Source: Tannerella sp.
GTDB taxonomy: Bacteria > Bacteroidota > Bacteroidia > Bacteroidales > Tannerellaceae
Direction of reading: 5' to 3'
NCBI GenBank assembly: GCA_031277235.1
Contig: JAITMT010000459.1
Location: 1 to 6,486, forward strand
Length of the DNA stretch: 6,486 nucleotides
Translations under genes and position numbers: made by a program
Notes under the pieces: generated by a model
What the model was told of the DNA's origin: nothing
Database searches by the model: none
What the model saw: only the letters and a program-made list of their open reading frames with translations
Shown here: one piece after another, positions 5,815-6,486 of the stretch
How positions within the stretch are numbered: position 1 is the stretch's first letter
Layout: each line of letters starts with the position of its first letter

Positions 5815-6486
5815 CTACAAACTCCATTCAAACCCCTCTTTCGTATCTTTCACCTTGAAGCCGATTTCAGACATTTCATGTCGGATTTTGTCACTTGTTG
5901 CCCAGTCTTTGTTGGCTTTTGCCTGCTGGCGCATCGTGAGGAGCAAATCAACGGCTTTGCGGTATGCTTCTTCGTTGGTATTTGACTGATTATCAGACTG
6001 TAAACCGAGAATGTCTTCGATGTACAGTTTGAAGACTGCCTGCAATTCATCCCGGTCATCAGGTGTGATTGTGGCTTTCCCGTCGTGAATCGTGTTGATA
6101 GCTTTGCTTGCGTCGAACAGATACGAAATGACGATAGGCGTGTTCAAATCGTCCGACATTGCCTCTTCGCATTTTTCACGCAATCCTTTAACATCTACCG
6201 AAGTAGTTGTCGAAACAGACAGATTTTGCAAGCGTGCAAAGGCTTCGAGCATGCGTTCCAGCCCTTTTTCGGCAGCCTGCAATGCTTCGTTCGAGAAATC
6301 GAGCGTCGAGCGATAATGTGCCTGCAAGATGAAAAAACGTATGGTCATCGGCGAATATGCCTGGGTAAGTAACTGATTATTACCGGTAAAAAACTCTTCA
6401 AGCATGATAAAGTTACCGAGAGACTTGCCCATTTTCTGTCCGTTGATCGTAATCATGTTATTATGAATCCAATAGCGTACCATTTC
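5815..6486 (-). CDS. cysS: Cysteinyl-tRNA synthetase, C-terminal part (5' end outside window)
   Basis: This cytoplasmic class I aminoacyl-tRNA synthetase charges tRNA-Cys with cysteine. The frame is open to the window edge and begins E-MVRYWIHNNMITINGQ, so the visible 223 residues are roughly the last 45% of a protein of about 490. KMGKS, the family's KMSKS loop that helps bind ATP, follows at once, with the glycine form often seen in Bacteroidota. The rest is the helical anticodon-binding (DALR-type) region, including the conserved DDLNTP (D144 to P149 counted from the visible start, approximately). The end KDTKEGFEWSL matches the usual CysS ending. The HIGH motif and the zinc site lie outside the window. 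It is a housekeeping gene and marks the chromosomal side of the restriction/RiPP island. hsdM starts 29 nt after its TAG stop. Confidence 0.96.
   Translation of the reverse strand, partial: EMVRYWIHNNMITINGQKMGKSLGNFIMLEEFFTGNNQLLTQAYSPMTIRFFILQAHYRSTLDFSNEALQAAEKGLERMLEAFARLQNLSVSTTTSVDVKGLREKCEEAMSDDLNTPIVISYLFDASKAINTIHDGKATITPDDRDELQAVFKLYIEDILGLQSDNQSNTNEEAYRKAVDLLLTMRQQAKANKDWATSDKIRHEMSEIGFKVKDTKEGFEWSL

Noticed and set aside
6430..6445. KMGKS in place of KMSKS in cysteinyl-tRNA synthetase
   Set aside because: To my knowledge the glycine form is common in Bacteroidota CysS, so it is not an anomaly.

Overview
The window looks like a Bacteroidota (probably Bacteroidales-type) chromosome. 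The cysteinyl-tRNA synthetase fragment has the KMGKS form of the signature loop. The intergenic DNA is AT-rich, and most starts lack a Shine-Dalgarno sequence. The one convincing promoter matches the Bacteroides -33/-7 pattern (TTTG, 19 nt, TAnnTTTG). All real genes lie on the minus strand and are transcribed from high to low coordinates.

Layout in transcription order: (1) 6486-5815, the C-terminal part of cysS, cut by the window edge. (2) 5785-3710, a 691-residue HsdM-like adenine DNA methyltransferase with an HsdR-N/PD-(D/E)xK-like domain at its N-terminus. (3) 3677-2289, an HsdS-type specificity subunit with two target-recognition halves. It has no ATG start, and its reading frame continues upstream into an eight-T run that ends at the hsdM stop codon. 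The pair is therefore probably joined by -1 frameshifting, by homopolymer phase variation, or by a base-call error. (4) 2288-2108, an AT-rich intergenic region with a 14-bp inverted repeat, three copies of a TGACATT half-site, a good Bacteroides-type promoter and a strong AAGGAGG ribosome binding site. (5) 2107-1991, a 38-codon gene for a probable RiPP precursor. Its core is two imperfect repeats of C-[RK]-P-x-[KR]-P-S-G-R type. (6) 1982-1938, a perfect 13-bp hairpin. (7) 1922-459, a radical SAM/SPASM maturase with a PqqD-like recognition domain. (8) 355-1, a broken gene: a DUF1016-like N-terminal piece running, through a frameshift at an A-run, into what looks like the N-terminal region of a Fic-family protein.

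The central result is a compact two-gene RiPP cassette (small precursor plus its own rSAM/SPASM enzyme). It is inserted between a restriction-modification operon and a degraded toxin-like or defence-associated gene. The precursor is short, very basic and proline-rich, with one Cys per repeat. The maturase keeps all radical-SAM and SPASM cysteines expected for a working enzyme. The cassette has its own promoter, a strong ribosome binding site on the precursor only, and a hairpin before the maturase gene, an arrangement that should yield much more precursor than enzyme. No transporter, protease or immunity gene is visible in the window. The maturase gene is visibly more AT-rich than the flanking restriction genes, which suggests separate acquisition. 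The product, its chemistry and its role cannot be read from the sequence.
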